64,000 nt of DNA from Mycoplasmopsis phocirhinis (lineage in GTDB: Bacteria > Bacillota_I > Bacilli_A > Mycoplasmatales > Metamycoplasmataceae), in contig NZ_CP034841.1 of NCBI RefSeq assembly GCF_004216495.1, positions 186,001 through 250,000 of the forward strand, read 5' to 3'. Each line of letters begins with the position of its first letter. Position 1 is the first letter of the stretch. The notes beneath the pieces were generated by a model that searched no databases, was not told the DNA's origin, and saw only the letters and a list, made by a program, of their open reading frames with translations. Below, piece after piece: positions 48,108-59,095 of this stretch. The position numbers and the translations under genes are program-made.

Positions 48108-49010
48108 TTAATTTAATTTAGTTAATACTCTTAATTTAGCACTACGAGAACGATTGTTTTGTTCTAGTTCGATACGAGAAGGTTGATAAGTTTTAACTTC
48201 GTATTGTTTTTGTTCAACCACTGGCATTTTAACTGGTAATTTAGATTTAATTAAATTACCAAAAAATTTTTTTACAATTCCATCTTCTATTGAATGAAAG
48301 GAAATAATGGCTAAATGAGAATTTGGTTTTAATAATTGAATACTTTTTTGTAGCATAGTGCGTAATGATTCGAGTTCATTATTAACTTCAATGCGAATTG
48401 CCTGGAAAATTGCTTTACAAGGATTTTTTTGTTTAACAATAATTGCTGGCAATGCGTTTCGAATTACATTGGCAAATTCTAATGTTGTATTAATAGGACG
48501 ATGTTCAATGATGGCCTTAGCAACTCGTTTTGCAAGCTTTACATCAGCGTTATCATTCAAAATCCGTTCTAAATGTTGTTGGTCATAGTTATTGATAATG
48601 TAATGTGCATCAAGATTTTGATTTTGATCCATCCGCATATCTAAATAAGCATTTTTGTTATAACTAAATCCTCTTTGACCATTATCTATTTGTGGTGAAG
48701 AAACTCCTAGATCGGCAATAATACCATCAACATAATCGATTCCGAGTTTTGCTAATTCTTCGCTAATATATTGAAAATCTGAATGAATTAAACTGAAATT
48801 ATGATTGATTTTACTTAAACGTTCACGACTTTTTTGTATCGCAAAAGCGTCTTTGTCAAAACCAATCAAGCGACCTGTTGTGAGTTTTTGCAAGATTAGA
48901 CTTGAATGTCCGCCCATCCCTAATGTTAAATCAACATAAACTCCATCAGGTTTAATTTCAAGTGCTTGTATTGATTCATTTAATAAAACTGAATAATGAT
49001 TAGATTTCAT
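48108..49010 (-). CDS. rsmH: 16S rRNA m4C1402 methyltransferase
   Basis: A 300-residue enzyme (formerly MraW). SAM-binding motif LTLGMGGHS near residues 28-36, then DGIIADLGVSSPQID, GFSYNKNAYLDMRMD and IISFHSIEDGIVKKFF are diagnostic. It methylates N4 of C1402 in the P site of the 30S subunit. The start overlaps the mraZ stop by 11 bases. No internal TGA occurs. Confidence 0.97.
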   Translation of the reverse strand: MKSNHYSVLLNESIQALEIKPDGVYVDLTLGMGGHSSLILQKLTTGRLIGFDKDAFAIQKSRERLSKINHNFSLIHSDFQYISEELAKLGIDYVDGIIADLGVSSPQIDNGQRGFSYNKNAYLDMRMDQNQNLDAHYIINNYDQQHLERILNDNADVKLAKRVAKAIIEHRPINTTLEFANVIRNALPAIIVKQKNPCKAIFQAIRIEVNNELESLRTMLQKSIQLLKPNSHLAIISFHSIEDGIVKKFFGNLIKSKLPVKMPVVEQKQYEVKTYQPSRIELEQNNRSRSAKLRVLTKLN

Positions 49011-49440
49011 TGTCTTCTACTTTCATTAAGGATTTAGCGGCTAATTGTAGTTTTTCATCACTAATAGATTGTTCGTAATTTTGATATTGCTCTAATGATC
49101 ATAATTCAACCAAATCACCAGTTCCAATAAAAATTACGTCCTTTTGGATAGCGGATTTTTCTAATGCTAATTTTGGTATCACAAAGCGAGCTTGTGAATC
49201 TAAATCTATTTGGTAAGTGTGGCCCAAAAATCAACGTTTTACAATTTTGGCATTGCGATCAAAAATACTTGTGGCAGTTAAAGTTTGCTCTAATTTTTGG
49301 TATTGTTGTTCGCTGCGTATTTCGATGATATTTTCTAGGCCAATTGTTAAATAAAATTTTGAACCAAGTACTTCACGCAATTTTGCTGGTAAAGCCACGC
49401 GGTTTTTAACATCTATTGCTCGCTCGTATTGTCCATACAT
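49000..49440 (-). CDS. mraZ: Transcriptional regulator MraZ
   Basis: A 146-residue AbrB-fold regulator of the division cluster. Two SpoVT-AbrB-like halves each bear the signature: D.KNRVALPAKLRE (residues about 11-22) and DLDSQARFVIPKLALE (about 85-99). The start at 49440 (MYGQYERAID) is taken over an upstream in-frame GTG because GGAGAAAAGTGT gives the ribosome site. In mycoplasmas MraZ binds AAAGTG[G/T] direct repeats, and these are found exactly over its own start region. Confidence 0.95.
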
Positions 49441-49467
49441 ACACTTTTCTCCACTTTCCACCACTAT
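49441..49467 (-). promoter_or_regulatory. MraZ-type operator over the mraZ ribosome site
   Basis: On the minus strand, ATAGTGG-TGG-AAAGTGG-AGA-AAAGTGT gives three boxes with strict 10-base period, immediately before ATG 49440. A TAAAAT -10-like sequence lies just upstream, and a TTAATACT-CTTAA-AGTATTAA palindrome at about 49482-49502 precedes it. The boxes match the mycoplasma MraZ consensus AAAGTGK-N3 repeated. The overlap with the ribosome site suggests autorepression. Confidence 0.75.
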
Positions 49468-49537
49468 TTTACATTAATTATTAATACTTTAAGAGTATTA
49501 ATTTAGGTTGAAAACGATAAAAAAATGCTTAAATAAT

Positions 49538-49583
49538 AAAAAATGGTTTTTTGTTTGAAATAAAAGACAAAAAACCGTTTTTT
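49538..49583 (-). terminator. Terminator after ktrA
   Basis: AAAACGGTTTTTTGTC pairs with a GACAAAAAACC-type arm (plus-strand arms 49540-49556 and 49566-49581), one G-T mismatch, with a T run on the minus strand. It lies 37 bases beyond the ktrA stop and 70 bases before the mraZ promoter. Confidence 0.7.
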
Positions 49584-49619
49584 AGTATATGAAAAATTTC
49601 ATAAATTTTATTAAAAATT

Positions 49620-50294
49620 TTACTCTTGTTCGTTAAGTAAACCAAATACATGAGTAACATCGTCAACTTTACCCAAAAATGTAATCAAGTCATCCTTTTG
49701 TAAAACGCTAAAACCGGATGGTAAAATACTTTGTGTTCCACGTTTAATTAAAACAACTGAAACTCCTTTTTCGACAAATTTACACTCTTTTAGGGTTTTA
49801 TTGATGAAGTTTGATGAACTTAAAATTGTAGTTCCCATAACAAAACCATCGCCTAGTTCTTGTAAATCTTTTGAATATTTAGCAAAATTAGGATTAGCAG
49901 CTAAAAGTGCAGTACGCACTCCTGCTTCTTGTTCAGGTTTGATTATTACTTTAACACCAATTTGACGCAAAACATTTGCATGACGCTCCGAATGAGCTCG
50001 AGCTATGATATTATTAATTTTTAATTCAGTCAAAGCAGCAACAATTTCAATATTTTCATTGGTTGCAACAACAATAATGTCCATATCTTCAATACCTAAT
50101 GCTTTTAGTGATTTAGTATCGGCGGCATCGGCAATTATTAAATTATTAACTGTATCTTTAAACGCTTTTAAATTCATTTCGTCTTTATCAATCACTAATA
50201 AAGAAACTTTCATTGTCAATAGTTGTTTAATTACAGCACTGCCAAAACGCCCAGCCCCTATTACACATATATTTTGGTTTTGTAACTTGCTCAT
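49620..50294 (-). CDS. KtrA/TrkA-type potassium channel regulator
   Basis: A 224-residue cytosolic RCK protein. The Rossmann NAD/ATP loop CVIGAGRFGSAVI (residues 10-22) and the LLVIDKDE strand define RCK_N; the second half (about 140-220) is an RCK_C domain, the site bound by c-di-AMP in related KtrA proteins. It gates the KtrB-like transporter encoded divergently at 50373, with 78 bases between. No TGA occurs. Confidence 0.92.
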   Translation of the reverse strand: MSKLQNQNICVIGAGRFGSAVIKQLLTMKVSLLVIDKDEMNLKAFKDTVNNLIIADAADTKSLKALGIEDMDIIVVATNENIEIVAALTELKINNIIARAHSERHANVLRQIGVKVIIKPEQEAGVRTALLAANPNFAKYSKDLQELGDGFVMGTTILSSSNFINKTLKECKFVEKGVSVVLIKRGTQSILPSGFSVLQKDDLITFLGKVDDVTHVFGLLNEQE

Positions 50295-50372
50295 TTTACT
50301 CCTTAAATAAATATATATTTATATTACCAAATTATATTAATATTAATAACTTTAACTTAAATGTATTACAAT

Positions 50373-51923
50373 ATGAGCATGAAAAAACCTAATTTAGCTA
50401 GCTGGTGAAGGAATTCTAAATTGAAAAATGTTTTAAGAAACATTTTATATCGTATACGTCGCATTAGTAATTTAAGAATAATTTTTTTAGTTTATTTAAT
50501 GATTGTTGTAGTATCAAGTTTGATTTTATACAGTCCAATTTCGCACCAATCAAAACAAAATATAACTTATATTGATGCAATTTTTACAACCGCTTCGGCG
50601 TTTAGTGATACCGGTTTAGTGACTAAAACTAGTTGAAATACTTGAAATGTGTTTGGTCAAGCAGTAATTGCGTTTTTAATACTGGCCGGTGGTATTGGTA
50701 TATTTGCACTTAAAATATTTTTCTTTTCTTTACTTTTTCCTAAAAGTAAAAAATCAATTAGTGAAATGAATTTAGTCGCGCAAGAACGTGGAGGAGATAA
50801 TTTAGGACAAAACAAAAAAATTATTTTCCATTCAGTAGCCACACTATTAATTATTACTTTAGTTGCTGGTTTTGGTCTTAGTTTTTATTTTTATTCAGCT
50901 AAACCTTTAGGAGCTGGCAATGAGCAATTTTATGGCAAATTTATTTCACCTCAACATAATTGAAATTTGGCTTTTAGATATGGTTTTTTTCACACTATTT
51001 CAGCTTTGAATAATGCTGGTTTTGACATTATTGGTGATAATTCTTTAATGTCATATTACCATAATGTTGATTTACAAATATTGTTCGTGTTTTTATTTAT
51101 CATTGGTGGTCTAGGCTTTCCTGTAATTTATGATTTATTAAACTTTTTAAAACTAAAAATTAAATACCGCCACCAAAAACGAAAATATGTGTTTAAATTA
51201 ATCACAAAATTAAGCATTATTACTTATGTTATAACAACTTTTGTGGGTTTTTTTGCATTATTAAGTTTTGAATTATTGTCAAAAAAAACTAATCTTGCTA
51301 ATTTTTGGAATATAAGTGAATATGGTTCAAAAGCTCAAAAAATTTGACAAATGTTTTTTTTATCACTTTCAACTCGCTCAGCTGGCTTTAGCACAATAAA
51401 TTTAAGTGATCTTTCAACTGGCAGTATTATTGTTCTTTCAATTTTAATGTTTATAGGTGCTGGTCCTGTTTCAACCGGGGGTGGAATTAGAACTACCACG
51501 ATTGCAATTTTGATTTTAGCAATGATTTCTAAAATTTTAGGTCGTCCTTCAGTTCGCGCATTTAAACGACGTATTGATGATTCAACTGTCAAAATGAGCT
51601 CAATTGTGTTCTCAATTTCAATATTTTTAGTCATCACGTTTTCATTGATTTCTAGTTCCAGTTTAAGTGAATATGGCGGGCGTTTAGATTCAACGAAATT
51701 CAATTTTGCTCATGTACTGTTTGAAGTAGCATCAGCGTTTGGTACTAGCGGCTTAACCGTTGGGGTCACAACTGGTTTAAATATTGTTTCTAAAATTTTT
51801 ATTATTTTAATCATGTTTATTGGACAATTTGGTATTAGTTCAACTGTGCTTGTGTGGGGTAATAATAAACGCAATTATGCGTATAAATATGATTATATTC
51901 ACGAGGAGGTAATGATTGGTTAA
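50373..51923 (+). CDS. KtrB/TrkG-type potassium transporter
   Basis: A 516-residue membrane protein. It shows the KtrB repeated M1-P-M2 units: TTASAFSDTGLV, SALNNAGFDIIGDNS, STRSAGFSTINL and EVASAFGTSGLT are the four selectivity loops, each with the key Gly (the first is DTG). Many TGA Trp codons. The ATG at 50379 is an alternative start; a TACAAT -10-like box at 50367-50372 lies so close that the transcript may be leaderless. It ends with AGGAGG inside its last codons, which serves the next gene. Confidence 0.92.
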
Positions 51924-52353
51924 TAATATTCAATTTAAAAATTTAAATATTGAGCAAAAAAAAATTGATCTTTTTATTAAGCGAGCGAATAATAAATTTT
52001 TGAATGTTTTTTGAGTAATTTTGGCAATTTTATTGGTGTTGAGTTTTATTTTATTGTTTACTTTTAAGTCTTTAATTGACACAAAAATATTAATTATTTG
52101 CTTAATTTTAATTGTTATAAGTTTATTTATAGTTTCAATTATTTTAAACTACATACGAACTTGTTTTTTGATTAAAAAAGCAAATCAATTTAAACCGCAA
52201 ATTTGGACCAAAATTAAGCCAACAAATTTGGCTTTACATTGAGATTTATGATGAGGTTTAAATGTTTTTAATTTAAAACATCCTAAACAAAAACTAGATA
52301 AAATTGAGCGCAAAAAAATAATAGATTTTTTTAAACAAATACACTGAATTTAA
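51916..52353 (+). CDS. Small membrane protein in the ktrB operon (TTG start)
   Basis: A 145-residue protein. Two adjacent membrane helices (about residues 33-54 and 58-80) are followed by a basic cytoplasmic tail with several TGA Trp codons (LHWDLWWGLNVFN). I do not recognise it. The only plausible start is TTG 51916, eight bases after a perfect AGGAGG located within ktrB (the ATG 51912 of that ribosome site reads only three codons). Overlap with ktrB is 8 bases, so it is co-translated; a KtrB accessory role is inference. Confidence 0.65.
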
Positions 52354-52554
52354 ATTTGCTTAAATTTACTTGTGATTTTTATATTTCAGTCATATTTAAT
52401 TAAAATTAATATAAACGAATAAAGCAATACTTACTCAATTTAAACACAATATTTTTTGAACTTTTTATGCGTTAAAATTTATATTTTTATATAATTATAA
52501 CAATATTTAATATTCAAATTAATAATATAACAAAACATATAGATAGGGGAAATT

Positions 52555-53690
52555 ATGGCCAGTAAAAAAACACCAATAACCAAATATTATTTAGCTGAAA
52601 AATTTAATAGTGAAAGACAAATGTCTTTTAATTTAAAAAAACAAGGTAATAAAAGACGTAAAATTTTAAAACTTTTGAAGAAGCCTTAAACGAATTTATT
52701 GAAAAATCTTTATCTTCAAATACTCAATGCAAAGTTTGATTTCACAGAGATGCCGCTTTTAGAGGAACTGCTACTGTTGATCAATGTTGTATAATTTTAA
52801 AACGTATTAAAGAAGAAAATATTCAAGATAAAGAAGTAATAGAATTTATTAATCGTGAAAATCTTGTAGATGTAACTCCTGCTAAAAACGTTATACCAGT
52901 TGAAGATTTATCACAAACACAACAAATTGAGTTAGCGAGATTAAGTGAAGAAGAATTTATTGATTTAGCAGAACAAGCGAGTGTTTACACAGAGGTTGAC
53001 AAAAATTCTAACGCATTAACATTAGGAAAACATAATGTAAGAACTGATGTAGATTTAAATTTAATTATTGAACAAATTAATGTTGTTAGCAAAAATAAGG
53101 CATATGTTTTATACCATTTTTCAAAAGATTCATTTAGATCTCAAACTATCAACGGTGTTTTTGATTTTACTGATTTTGACTACAATAATGATAAATTAGA
53201 AATTCAAGAAAATCCGGATAATGTTTATACCGAAGAGGATTTTATTCAAGACATTAAAAATACAAAATTGTATTTAGATGTTGAGCGTAAAATTCATCCA
53301 ATTGAATTGCGCTGCGAACTAGTTAAAGCTGATACTGATTTTAATGTTATTGTTAACGCAATCAATGTAACATCAGATAAACACGCTTTTGTCGAATATA
53401 AACTAGAAAAAAACGAATATGTATCTTCCAAATTAGTTCAATTCTTTGATTTTCAATATGATAATGACAATAATAAAAAACTATATCCTGCTATGTCATA
53501 CATTAATGGCGAAGTAAACGAACAAGAGCAAACATTAAACGAAAGATTAGAGCCACAAGTTGAAGAACAAAAACTATATCCATATAAAAATCCAAACCCA
53601 TTAGGAACATTTTTCATTGTTGTTTTGATTATAGTAATTATTTGATCTTTAGTATTAGTTGGTTTATTCCTAAATTATTATTTAAAATAA
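52555..53690 (+). pseudogene. Tail-anchored protein gene with a -1 frameshift
   Basis: ATG 52555 with AGGGGA and a TATAAT at 52490 open a frame that stops after 44 codons (52687-52689). In the -1 frame, coding continues without a break from about 52668 (TFEEALNEFIEKS) to TAA 53690. Loss of one A in the AAAA run near 52665 would explain it. The product would be about 378 residues: a long acidic soluble part with a C-terminal membrane helix (about the last 30 residues, PLGTFFIVVLIIVII). No family recognised. The intact IS lies 20 bases downstream. Confidence 0.6.
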
Positions 53691-53765
53691 ACATCCAAAA
53701 AAATAAAGGTGGACAACAAAAATTAACATTGTAAAGTGTTAATTTTTTTGTACACAAACCATAGG

Positions 53766-53783
53766 GGTGGGGTATACCCCACC
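53766..53783 (+). repeat. GC-rich palindrome inside the IS left end
   Basis: GGTGGGGTATACCCCACC is a perfect 18-bp palindrome. The remnant at 8992-9007 has the 16-bp version GGTGGGGTACCCCACC, still perfect. It lies between the terminal hairpin and the transposase ribosome site. Confidence 0.8.
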
Positions 53784-53819
53784 AAAAATCAAAAAAACGA
53801 AAAATTGAAAGGACTAAAT

Positions 53820-55007
53820 ATGTCAAGACATTTAAAAATGGAGGAATTCAATTTAATCTTTGAGGTTTACCAAAAACATGGAAAATCAGAAGCTATAAAA
53901 ACACTTTGAAATATCTCTCCAAAAACAAAATTAGTTAAGAAAAAATATCTTGCAGTAAGAATTGCTAAAATAATAAAATATTATAATTTAGGCGTGAAAG
54001 AAAAATTATTAACTAAAAAAGGCAAAGACAGAAAACCAGGTAGCGGAAGACCTAGAAAAGAACCAAATTTTGATTGAGATATTTTTGACAGAAATGATCT
54101 AATTGAAATCGCAAAAAGATATTATGAAATAACAAACCAAAAACCCAAAAAAGAGAAAAAAGAAGAAGCTAAAAATTTAAAAATCCAATTTATTAAACTA
54201 GCATTGTTTTTTAGTCTTTGTAGACAAACCATTTCTAATGCGAAAGTTAAACAAAATACAGAAAAAACAATTCCTCATTCAAAGATTATAGTTGAAGCAT
54301 TTGAAGTAAATAAAGGCAGATTTGGCAGAAAAAAGCTAAGTATTTATATATTTAATCAATATAATATACACATAAATGAGAGAACTTTAGGTAGATATTT
54401 AAATCAATTAAATCTTAAATGCAAGCTAAGACAAAAAAGAAAAAGAAAAGAAATTAAAAACACAAAATGTCAGATCCCAAATACCGTTCAAAGAGATTAT
54501 AACGATAACCAAAATAGAAATATTTTCGCTACAGATGTTTCATACATAAATGCTCCAAAAGATGTAAGTGAAAATCACGTATATTTATCTGCTATCATCA
54601 ATCACAAAACTAAAAAAATTGTGGGTTTTAGATTAAGCAAAAATAATAATCTAGATTTTGTTTTAGATAATATTAACGATATTCAAAACGAAAATTTTGA
54701 TAAATTTATCGTTCATTCGGATCATGGTTTTCAATATACAAATCAAGAATACATTAATAAAATTATAAAATTCGGCGGGACAGTTTCAATGTCTAGAGTT
54801 GGAAATTCATTGGATAATAGAGAAATTGAATATTGATTTGGTGTTATTAAAACTGAATTATTAAATGATTTAGATTACACAAAAATTACCTTTGATGAAT
54901 TAAATGATAAAATTAAGGAATATATTTTTTGATATAACAATGTAAGAATACAATCAAATTTAGGCTGAAAAACGCCACAACAAGTTGCTATGGCGTTCGC
55001 TAATTAA
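53820..55007 (+). CDS. IS3-family transposase
   Basis: A 395-residue single-ORF transposase. The N-terminal ~130 residues are basic and contain a helix-turn-helix-like EVYQKHGKSEAIKTLW unit. The integrase core has the full catalytic triad: Asp239 (ATDVSYI), Asp301 (VHSDHGFQY) and Glu337 (DNREIEYW), with the D-35-E spacing of the family. The C terminus has YNNVRIQSNLGWKTPQQ, the classic 'yN..R.h..l...tP' motif. Unlike many IS3 elements there is no orfA/orfB frameshift. TGA Trp is used six or more times. It appears functional. Confidence 0.92.
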
Positions 55008-55107
55008 AAATGTTAATATATTTTGTCCATGTTTAAAACTGGATGTTTTTATTTATTTTTTTAAAAATATAATATATATTTTATACTATAAAATATATAG
55101 GAGAGAT

Positions 55108-55953
55108 ATGAGAAAATATAACGGACGAGACTATGTTTTAGATACTGTTGAGCAAGTGGTTAGACTTAAAAAAGAATACCACGAAAATTTATTAAATAAT
55201 AAACCTGGTTCATTTACTGGTTTTAAAAAATTTGGCGGTTCATCAATTGGTAATATTTTTGAAACTGATGCTTTTAAAGGTCAATTTTTAGCATTTCTAC
55301 ATATGGCACGTTTATCAATGCCGATTTTTAAAAAAAAATATGTTAGAGCTGGTGAAGCAGTTGAACCAAAAGTTTTTAAAGTTTTAAAAGAGCGTTTTCC
55401 TGATTTAGATATCCAGCATATTATTGCTTCACAAGTTGGTTATGATTACTTTAAAGGACACCATGAAATTTTAGGAGGAGTTCCTGATGGTTTAATTCCT
55501 TCCAAAAAAATTGTTTTAGAAATGAAAAGTGTTCAGGCAAAAAAACAAGAAATTTGAGAGCAAAACAATAATATGAATGTCCCACTAGATTATCGTGCTC
55601 AAGCTGAATTATATGCTTATTTATTGGGTTATAAAGCATATTCGATTATAGCTGTATTTCTAGAAGACCAAGATTACGAAGACCCCGAAAATATTGATAT
55701 TTATAAACGTAATATTGCTCAATATAATTTTAAAATTGATGAAATAAGGGCTAAAAAATCAGCAGATGAAATAGTTAAATTTTGAACTGATTATTCGCGT
55801 ATTGGTGTAAGTCCGCGTTATGATTTGCGACGAGACAATAAGGTTATTCAATATTTAGAATGTCATAATGAACAAGAGTGAGAAAATTTGTTTAATCAAT
55901 GAAAAAAAGAAGGTGATATTGATGAAGATATTGAATTTAAAGATGTTAGATAA
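55108..55953 (+). CDS. Putative PD-(D/E)XK (YqaJ-like) nuclease
   Basis: A 281-residue protein. GVPDGLIPSKKIVLEMKSVQ near residues 128-149 gives the D-x(n)-E-x-K catalytic pattern (EMK), and DYRAQAELYAYLLGYKAYS matches the helix with conserved Gln that follows in YqaJ/lambda exonuclease-type nucleases. NCBI-type naming calls this the MAGa7180 family of mycoplasmas, as I recall. Three TGA Trp codons. It begins 79 bases after the IS end, with GGAGAG as ribosome site, and overlaps the next gene by 32 bases. Confidence 0.75.
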
Positions 55954-58321
55954 TGAAGTTAAAAAAAATTTAAAAATTATTAATTTTACTAAATTTAAAA
56001 CTGCTTATACATCTCAACCTTGATTTATTTGAGCCCAAAGAAATGACTCTAATAATGTAAAAAATTTACCCCGTATAGATGCAAATAATTTTGCTCTTTA
56101 TGAAATTCATAATAATACATCAAATAAAAATTTAGTCAATAAACACAATTTTAGCTCTTTTGAAGATTTTATATATGATGATGAAGCAGAAGATGATGTT
56201 ATGCTTTCAATTGTCAGCGAAAAACAAAAAGAATTATTTTTATCTAACGAGTGAAATTACAAATTAGAAAATTCAAACAATTTATTTGCTAAAGCTCGAC
56301 GTAAAAGTTTGGATTTTTTTATATCGCAATTCACTCATGATTTGAGTAATTTAGATGATTTTTATTTTAGTAAAACAATATTTAACAATGAAAATATTGA
56401 TCAAATTCACGAAGAATGAAACAAATTTAAATTATCTAAAAAGCGTTTTATAATTGATCCTAGTTTTGTTTATTTTGTTGAAAATAACAACGTGAATTTT
56501 GCCATTAAAGCTAATGCAATGGCTTATGATATTAAAACTAAAACTTTATATTTTGAAAAATTTAAAAACAGTACAGAATTAATTGATTATCTTAAAACTT
56601 TTTATGTATATAATGTAGCCCAAAAAATGGAAATTGAAATTTATGATATTCAATATTTAATTTATAGTTCAAACGCTCAAGAATATAAAAAAGGTCAAAT
56701 ACCTTTTGTTTTTGTTGATGGTTTATGTGCAAGTAATAGTGTTGGTAGTGTTCAAAGAACAAGTGAGCGCAAAATTAAAGACAGTGAAGAAATATATTTA
56801 AAAAGTTTAATCAATAGTGGAATTGCGATGTCGCAAGGTTCATATTTTGATAAATTTAACAATACTAAATATTCAGGCAAAATAATTGAATCTATTGAAA
56901 ATAATTTAATTTTCAATAATCCAACTAAATTTAAAGTAAAAGATTTTATTAATAAAAAAATTCCAATTGATTTAAAAAAATCAACTAAATCATTTGGTAA
57001 TTTTGATGACAAAATTAATTCAATTATTCATGCATATAATTTGAATTTACCTACTTATGCCACCCAAAATGAACAACACGACTGAAGCTATGAATTTGAT
57101 TCAGATTGTGAAGGTGATTTTGGCAAAAATCCTGATTTAAATATCATTAAAGATTTGATTTTAGGTGAAAAATATAAATATTCTTCAGGTAATAATGGTA
57201 CAGCTAAACCTTTAAAATTTTTAGATGCGCAATATCTTAATTTACACCGTCAAATTGTCGATAATTTCTATCAATGTCCCAATTATTTTACAATTAATTC
57301 ATTGAATTTACTCGCAAAATTAATGGTTAAAGACGCAAGAATTGTTTGGTATGATTACGAAGGTTTAAGTTCAATAATTACAATTTTTGATGGTTTAAAA
57401 TCCTGAAGTCAAGTTCCACACCAAGTTTCACTAATTCTTACCCAAAACGGTCATAGACTTTTAGAGTTAAATACTTTAAAAGATCCTAAAAATCTTGAAC
57501 TAATTGATTTAGTTGATGTCATTAAAGATGTCTACCAAAATCGCGCTGATATTTATGTTGTATTTAATAAAGGCTATGAAAATTCTCGTAACCTAGAAAT
57601 TCGCGACATGGTTGAAATCAAATACCAAAATAACGATATAGATTTTATTAAAAAAATGAAACAAAAAGGTTTTAATTCATTTATTGAATTTGAATCTACT
57701 ATTTTATATATTGTTAATAACACTTTTGATTTATTAGATTTTTTTACCAAAAATACACCTAATAGCAATGATTTAATTTTTGCTTCCAAATTTGTACAAC
57801 ATAACCAATATCACATTTTATCGCAATTAGGCCAACAACTTGATTTTAAAAATTTTGGTGGCGATATTGAAGAATATACAAAATTATCTAATAAAATTAC
57901 TGATAAAGCCTTTAATGGCAAAATTAAATCGATTAGAATAATGGAGTTGTTGGGTTATACTAGCATAAAAAAAATTGAAAAAATTATTACTAAAACTAAA
58001 ACGTATTTTAATTACCGTAATCAAATCAAAGAATATTCAACTTTAGAAGTTAAAAACGGTTCTATGGCATTAGAAATCGCTATTAATCGTAACAGTGGTA
58101 ATACAAACGATGAACAATGAAACTATCTTTCACAAAAATTGAAAGAATATTGTCATAATGATGTTGTTGCGATGATTGTTGTTTATGAATTTATTCTTGC
58201 TTTTGTTGGGGATGTTTTTGCTGACATATATCAATACGAGTATAAAATTGAGCCAAAGCAATGTTTTGATGTAGATTTTATAACTAAAAAATTAATACTG
58301 AAAAATTGTGATAATGAATAA
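55922..58321 (+). CDS. DUF2779 (UU173-type) protein
   Basis: A 799-residue protein with many TGA Trp codons. The C-terminal third is a DUF2779-like RNase H-fold domain: VWYDYEGLSSI (first acidic motif), LELIDLVDVIK-like helices, IKSIRIMELLGY, and KLKEYCHNDVVAM (last motif, Asp in a helix). The N-terminal half has no recognised domain. ATG 55922 is chosen because AGAAGG lies nine bases upstream; ATG 55943 is possible. The coupled nuclease gene suggests joint action on nucleic acid. The substrate is unknown. Confidence 0.75.
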
Positions 58322-58772
58322 GTATAAAGATATTTTTATTACAACAACTGATACCGTATGTGGTATTGGTGGTCCAGTGAATTCGCAAACACTAGCTTTG
58401 ATTTATGAATTAAAACAACGTCCTATTGACAAAAAAATAATTATATTAGTTGGTTCAATTGCCCAGGCCCAAAAATTTAGCCAATGAAATTCAAAGGCCA
58501 ATGATCTAGCTCATAAATATTGACCAGGTAATGTTAGTTTAATTGTTAGTGGTCAGGGTTTTAGGATGCCAAACCAAAATTTATTAATTGAATTTTTACT
58601 AAAAAATGGGCCGATGTATGTTTCAAGTGCCAATATTTCAGGCAATAAACCTATTAATATAGAACAAGCTAGAGAATTTTTTCCTCAAATTAAACAAGTT
58701 TATAATTTTGGTTCAACTAGCGGCAAAGCAAGTAGAATATTCAATGTAGATACTAATGAATGAATACGATAA
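58314..58772 (+). CDS. tsaC: YrdC/Sua5-type threonylcarbamoyl-AMP synthase
   Basis: A 152-residue enzyme making threonylcarbamoyl-AMP from Thr, bicarbonate and ATP for the t6A37 modification of ANN-decoding tRNAs. TTTDTVCGIGG at the N terminus, IYELKQRPIDKKIIILVGS and KYWPGNVSLIV (Trp as TGA) and the C-terminal SSANISGNKP are the family signatures. It is shorter than Sua5 and lacks the C-terminal domain, as usual for mycoplasmas. It overlaps the previous gene by 8 bases. Confidence 0.92.
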
Positions 58773-58782
58773 AGAATGTAAA

Positions 58783-58812
58783 AAAAGTATTTCAACTGAA
58801 ATACTTTTTAAT
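58783..58812. terminator. Bidirectional terminator between tsaC and rpsR
   Basis: AAAAGTATTTCA-AC-TGAAATACTTTT with T or A runs on each side. The minus-strand arm overlaps the rpsR stop codon. Confidence 0.85.
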
Positions 58813-59083
58813 TTTGTGTTGTTGGATTTGAAACAACACGAACACGTTCTTTTGCGTAAGGCATTAGAGCCATAAATCTTGCTCTTTTAATTGCCAATGA
58901 AACTTTTCTTTGATCTTTGGCTGATAACCCGGTTAAAGCACGTGCTTTAATTTGACCGGTTGCTGTGACAAATTTACTTAATAAATCTGTATCTTTATAG
59001 TCAATGTAATTGATATTTAAATCAGCAATAAGACTTCTTCTACGTTTGTTGAATGCAGGTTTTTTGTTTTTAATTCTAGCCAT
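58808..59083 (-). CDS. rpsR: Ribosomal protein bS18
   Basis: A 91-residue protein. [25 protein letters not shown] and the [26 protein letters not shown] region are the bS18 signature. It binds 16S rRNA with bS6, encoded two genes upstream in the same operon. It is 12 bases from the ssb stop, with AAGGAGAA as ribosome site. Confidence 0.97.
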   Translation of the reverse strand: MARIKNKKPAFNKRRRSLIADLNINYIDYKDTDLLSKFVTATGQIKARALTGLSAKDQRKVSLAIKRARFMALMPYAKERVRVVSNPTTQN

Positions 59084-59095
59084 TTTTTCTCCTTA

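Larger units (their letters stand above)
53710..55029 (+). mobile_element. Intact IS3-family (IS1138-like) insertion sequence
   Basis: This is a 1,320-bp element. The terminal inverted repeats are TGGACAACAAAAATTAACATT on the left and, as reverse complement, TGGACAAAATATATTAACATT on the right (18 of 21 bases identical). Inside the left end stand two hairpins: AAAATTAACA...TGTTAATTTT, and the GC-rich palindrome at 53766-53783. The transposase is one uninterrupted ORF. I see no convincing 3-bp target duplication (AGG against TGT). Partial copies occur at 8935, 13404 and 697. Confidence 0.85.

Noticed and set aside
53707-55032. A 3-bp target duplication around the intact IS
   Set aside because: The flanks AGG and TGT do not match; shifting the ends by one or two bases does not help.
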